DNA from: CAKSQF01 sp963628435
GTDB taxonomy: Bacteria; Bacillota; Clostridia; Oscillospirales; CAG-272
DNA length: 64,000 nucleotides
Direction: 5' to 3'
NCBI GenBank assembly: GCA_963628435.1
Contig: CAVGEY010000010.1
Location: 1 to 64,000 of the forward strand
A program made the position numbers and the translations under genes. The notes under the pieces were generated by a model. It saw nothing but the letters and a program-made list of their open reading frames with translations. It made no database searches and was not told the origin of the DNA. Below are positions 62,620 to 64,000 of the stretch, piece after piece (position 1 is the stretch's first letter; each line of letters opens with the position of its first letter).

Positions 62620-64000
62620 TTAATATATAACTTCGGTATCAACATAGTATTTTTTTAATATTGATACATAATCATAACCTTGACCGGCAAGTTCAGAAGC
62701 GCCGGTCAAACTAAGCCCAATTCCGTTTCCGTTTCCATATCCCGAAAAAATGAAATCATCATAATTATTCCCATCAAGACCGTTTGAAACAGTAACCGAA
62801 AAATTCATTGAAGGAAGAATTTGACAAAAAACATCTAAAATTCTTTCCTGTCCTTCGATCGTAACACTATGCCCTAATATATCGGTTATCAAAAAAGCAT
62901 CCGTATATTCCGACTCTTCGGAAACGCTCTCAACCATAATAGATTTTATAGGAGAAGTTATATCCGAATATCCATGATTTGACAGAAGAATAAAAAGCTC
63001 TTCGGGAGAGATGACTTTTTGCCAATTAACAGAAGTATCCCATGATGTAGCTACAGAAGAAAGGTACGGATAATCGTCACATCCGAAAATTTCTGCTGCA
63101 GAAGATGTGAAAGTTCCGCTTGAGATGCAGTATGCAGCATTAATCGACCTGGATCTGTATGAAATTATCTGACCTTCCGTGCTACTCACAGCTTCCGACA
63201 AATTACCCTCGGAAGAGAAAACACCTCCAAATGAGTGGCAATGGCTGTCGGTACAGACATCAAAACCATTTTTTTTATGTCTTCCGAGCATATTATATGC
63301 ATTTGTCCGCAAAACAACTGCAACAGCCATCGCAGACTGCATAGAATAATCATCTGCTATCTCATAATTTATTATCGAGGAAACATAATCCTCAAGCAAT
63401 AGTTTGTTGACAACGTTCAGTTTATTTACATCACTGCTGCCATACGAGAATATAAAATATCCCGAATAAACACCGGAATCGACGGAAGACAGATTGCCTT
63501 GGATTGAGCATACATTTACTTTCATATCGGAAGTAAAAATCTCACATAAGACTTTATGATTTGACGCATCAATAAATGTAAAAGTACCAAAATCCGACTC
63601 AACTATTTCTGCTCTGTTTAGTATCAAAGAGTCGCACAAATCATTTAATACAGCACTTGCATCGTCTTTACTTTCAAATTGTCCTATTCTAATATAATAT
63701 TTGCCGTCTAAATAGGTCGGATAAGCTTTTGCATTGCTATCGCTCAGAACTCCAGATGTATTCAAATCATTCACATACTCAAAAATATTATCCGATGAAA
63801 AATCCGAATAGGTAACAATGCCTTTATCGGAATTCGGATTGATCGGTGCGGGGTTATCGATTTCACCCTCGCTATTACTTTTATAGGCGTACTCCTTTAT
63901 TTGAATATGATATTCGGATGTAACCTTAACGCCCTCATCGGATCTGACCATCTTATTGCCCAAAAATGAAAGCGATCCGCCGATACAAACGTGTATGGAT
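62620..64000 (-). CDS. SpoIID/LytB-domain protein with SPOR-like repeat, 5' end outside window
   Basis: Secreted or membrane-bound protein related to SpoIID, the peptidoglycan lytic factor of engulfment. The reading frame is open to the right edge, so the start and any signal sequence are missing. Visible parts are an N-terminal repeat-like stretch, a SPOR-like segment (GKYYIRIGQFESKDDA), and the SpoIID core with LEDYVSSIINYEI, SMQSAMAVAVVLRTNAYNML and a late FSGYGNGNGIGLSLTGASELAGQGYDY. The core Glu (INYEI) matching the catalytic Glu of SpoIID is present, followed by a shortened MP-less loop. It may be SpoIID itself or a vegetative LytB-like paralogue. Confidence 0.8.
   Translation of the reverse strand, partial: SIHVCIGGSLSFLGNKMVRSDEGVKVTSEYHIQIKEYAYKSNSEGEIDNPAPINPNSDKGIVTYSDFSSDNIFEYVNDLNTSGVLSDSNAKAYPTYLDGKYYIRIGQFESKDDASAVLNDLCDSLILNRAEIVESDFGTFTFIDASNHKVLCEIFTSDMKVNVCSIQGNLSSVDSGVYSGYFIFSYGSSDVNKLNVVNKLLLEDYVSSIINYEIADDYSMQSAMAVAVVLRTNAYNMLGRHKKNGFDVCTDSHCHSFGGVFSSEGNLSEAVSSTEGQIISYRSRSINAAYCISSGTFTSSAAEIFGCDDYPYLSSVATSWDTSVNWQKVISPEELFILLSNHGYSDITSPIKSIMVESVSEESEYTDAFLITDILGHSVTIEGQERILDVFCQILPSMNFSVTVSNGLDGNNYDDFIFSGYGNGNGIGLSLTGASELAGQGYDYVSILKKYYVDTEVIY

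Noticed and set aside
1..64000. CRISPR arrays, insertion sequences, prophage or integrative elements
   Set aside because: No regular direct repeats with spacers, no transposase, integrase or phage structural genes were seen.

Overview
The window is a low-GC, gene-dense stretch of a Gram-positive anaerobe. An uncultured gut Clostridia member (Oscillospirales-like) fits best: it combines an [FeFe] hydrogenase trimer, the Firmicutes gene orders rimP-nusA-rnpM-ylxQ-infB, nusB-M22-xseA-xseB-ispA-tlyA-argR-recN and murB-rapZ-whiA-dnaE, a SpoIID-like protein, lipobox lipoproteins and consensus SigA promoters. A run of ten N at 25928-25937 marks a scaffold gap, as in a metagenome assembly. I annotate 55 protein genes (one cut by the right edge) and one tRNA. 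I see no rRNA, CRISPR array, insertion sequence or prophage.

Layout. 1-4362: promoter, structured leader and the polyamine importer potABCD, with translationally coupled genes. 4424-8575 (minus): hydC-hydB-hydA, a predicted NAD- and ferredoxin-linked [FeFe] hydrogenase. 8891-9523: small secreted lipoprotein. 9744-14551: translation and transcription-factor operon rimP to infB. 14678-15754 (minus): gap. 15978-19274: a degenerate PAS/histidine-kinase-like protein, a DUF5685 protein, a J-domain protein with a cysteine-rich tail and a small membrane protein. 19335-23784: NAD supply (pncB and nadE, reading apart from a symmetric promoter region), an acyl carrier protein and thiN. 23901-28705: carbohydrate-related surface or accessory genes: a tail-anchored GH43-like propeller, a carbohydrate-binding lipoprotein interrupted by the gap, a NahK-like sugar kinase and a GH43 lipoprotein. 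28702-32091: dut, pepT, an M42 peptidase and queH.

32332-46632 is almost entirely housekeeping on the plus strand: nusB, a TsaD-like paralogue, xseAB, ispA, tlyA, argR, recN, tyrS, murB, rapZ, whiA, dnaE. 46757-53679 holds a class A penicillin-binding protein, coaE, an M18 aminopeptidase, tRNA-Leu(UAG) with an unexplained trailer, pgi and a small protein with a broken P-loop. 53745-57119 (minus) is gltX-glnS. 57296-61410 holds a Gfo/Idh/MocA oxidoreductase, a GH42 beta-galactosidase and class II aldolase. 61495-64000 (minus) holds a DEDDh exonuclease-BRCT fusion and a SpoIID-like protein running off the edge.

Together the genes suggest a sugar-fermenting, H2-cycling anaerobe: glycosidases feed pgi, fba and gap, and NADH is reoxidised by HydABC. 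No obviously new multi-gene system is present. The most interesting signals are the potA leader with a hairpin between Shine-Dalgarno and start codon, the mirror-symmetric crossing promoters of pncB and nadE, the tail-anchored propeller with its lipoprotein partner, the degenerate histidine-kinase-like protein, and the structured trailer after tRNA-Leu.
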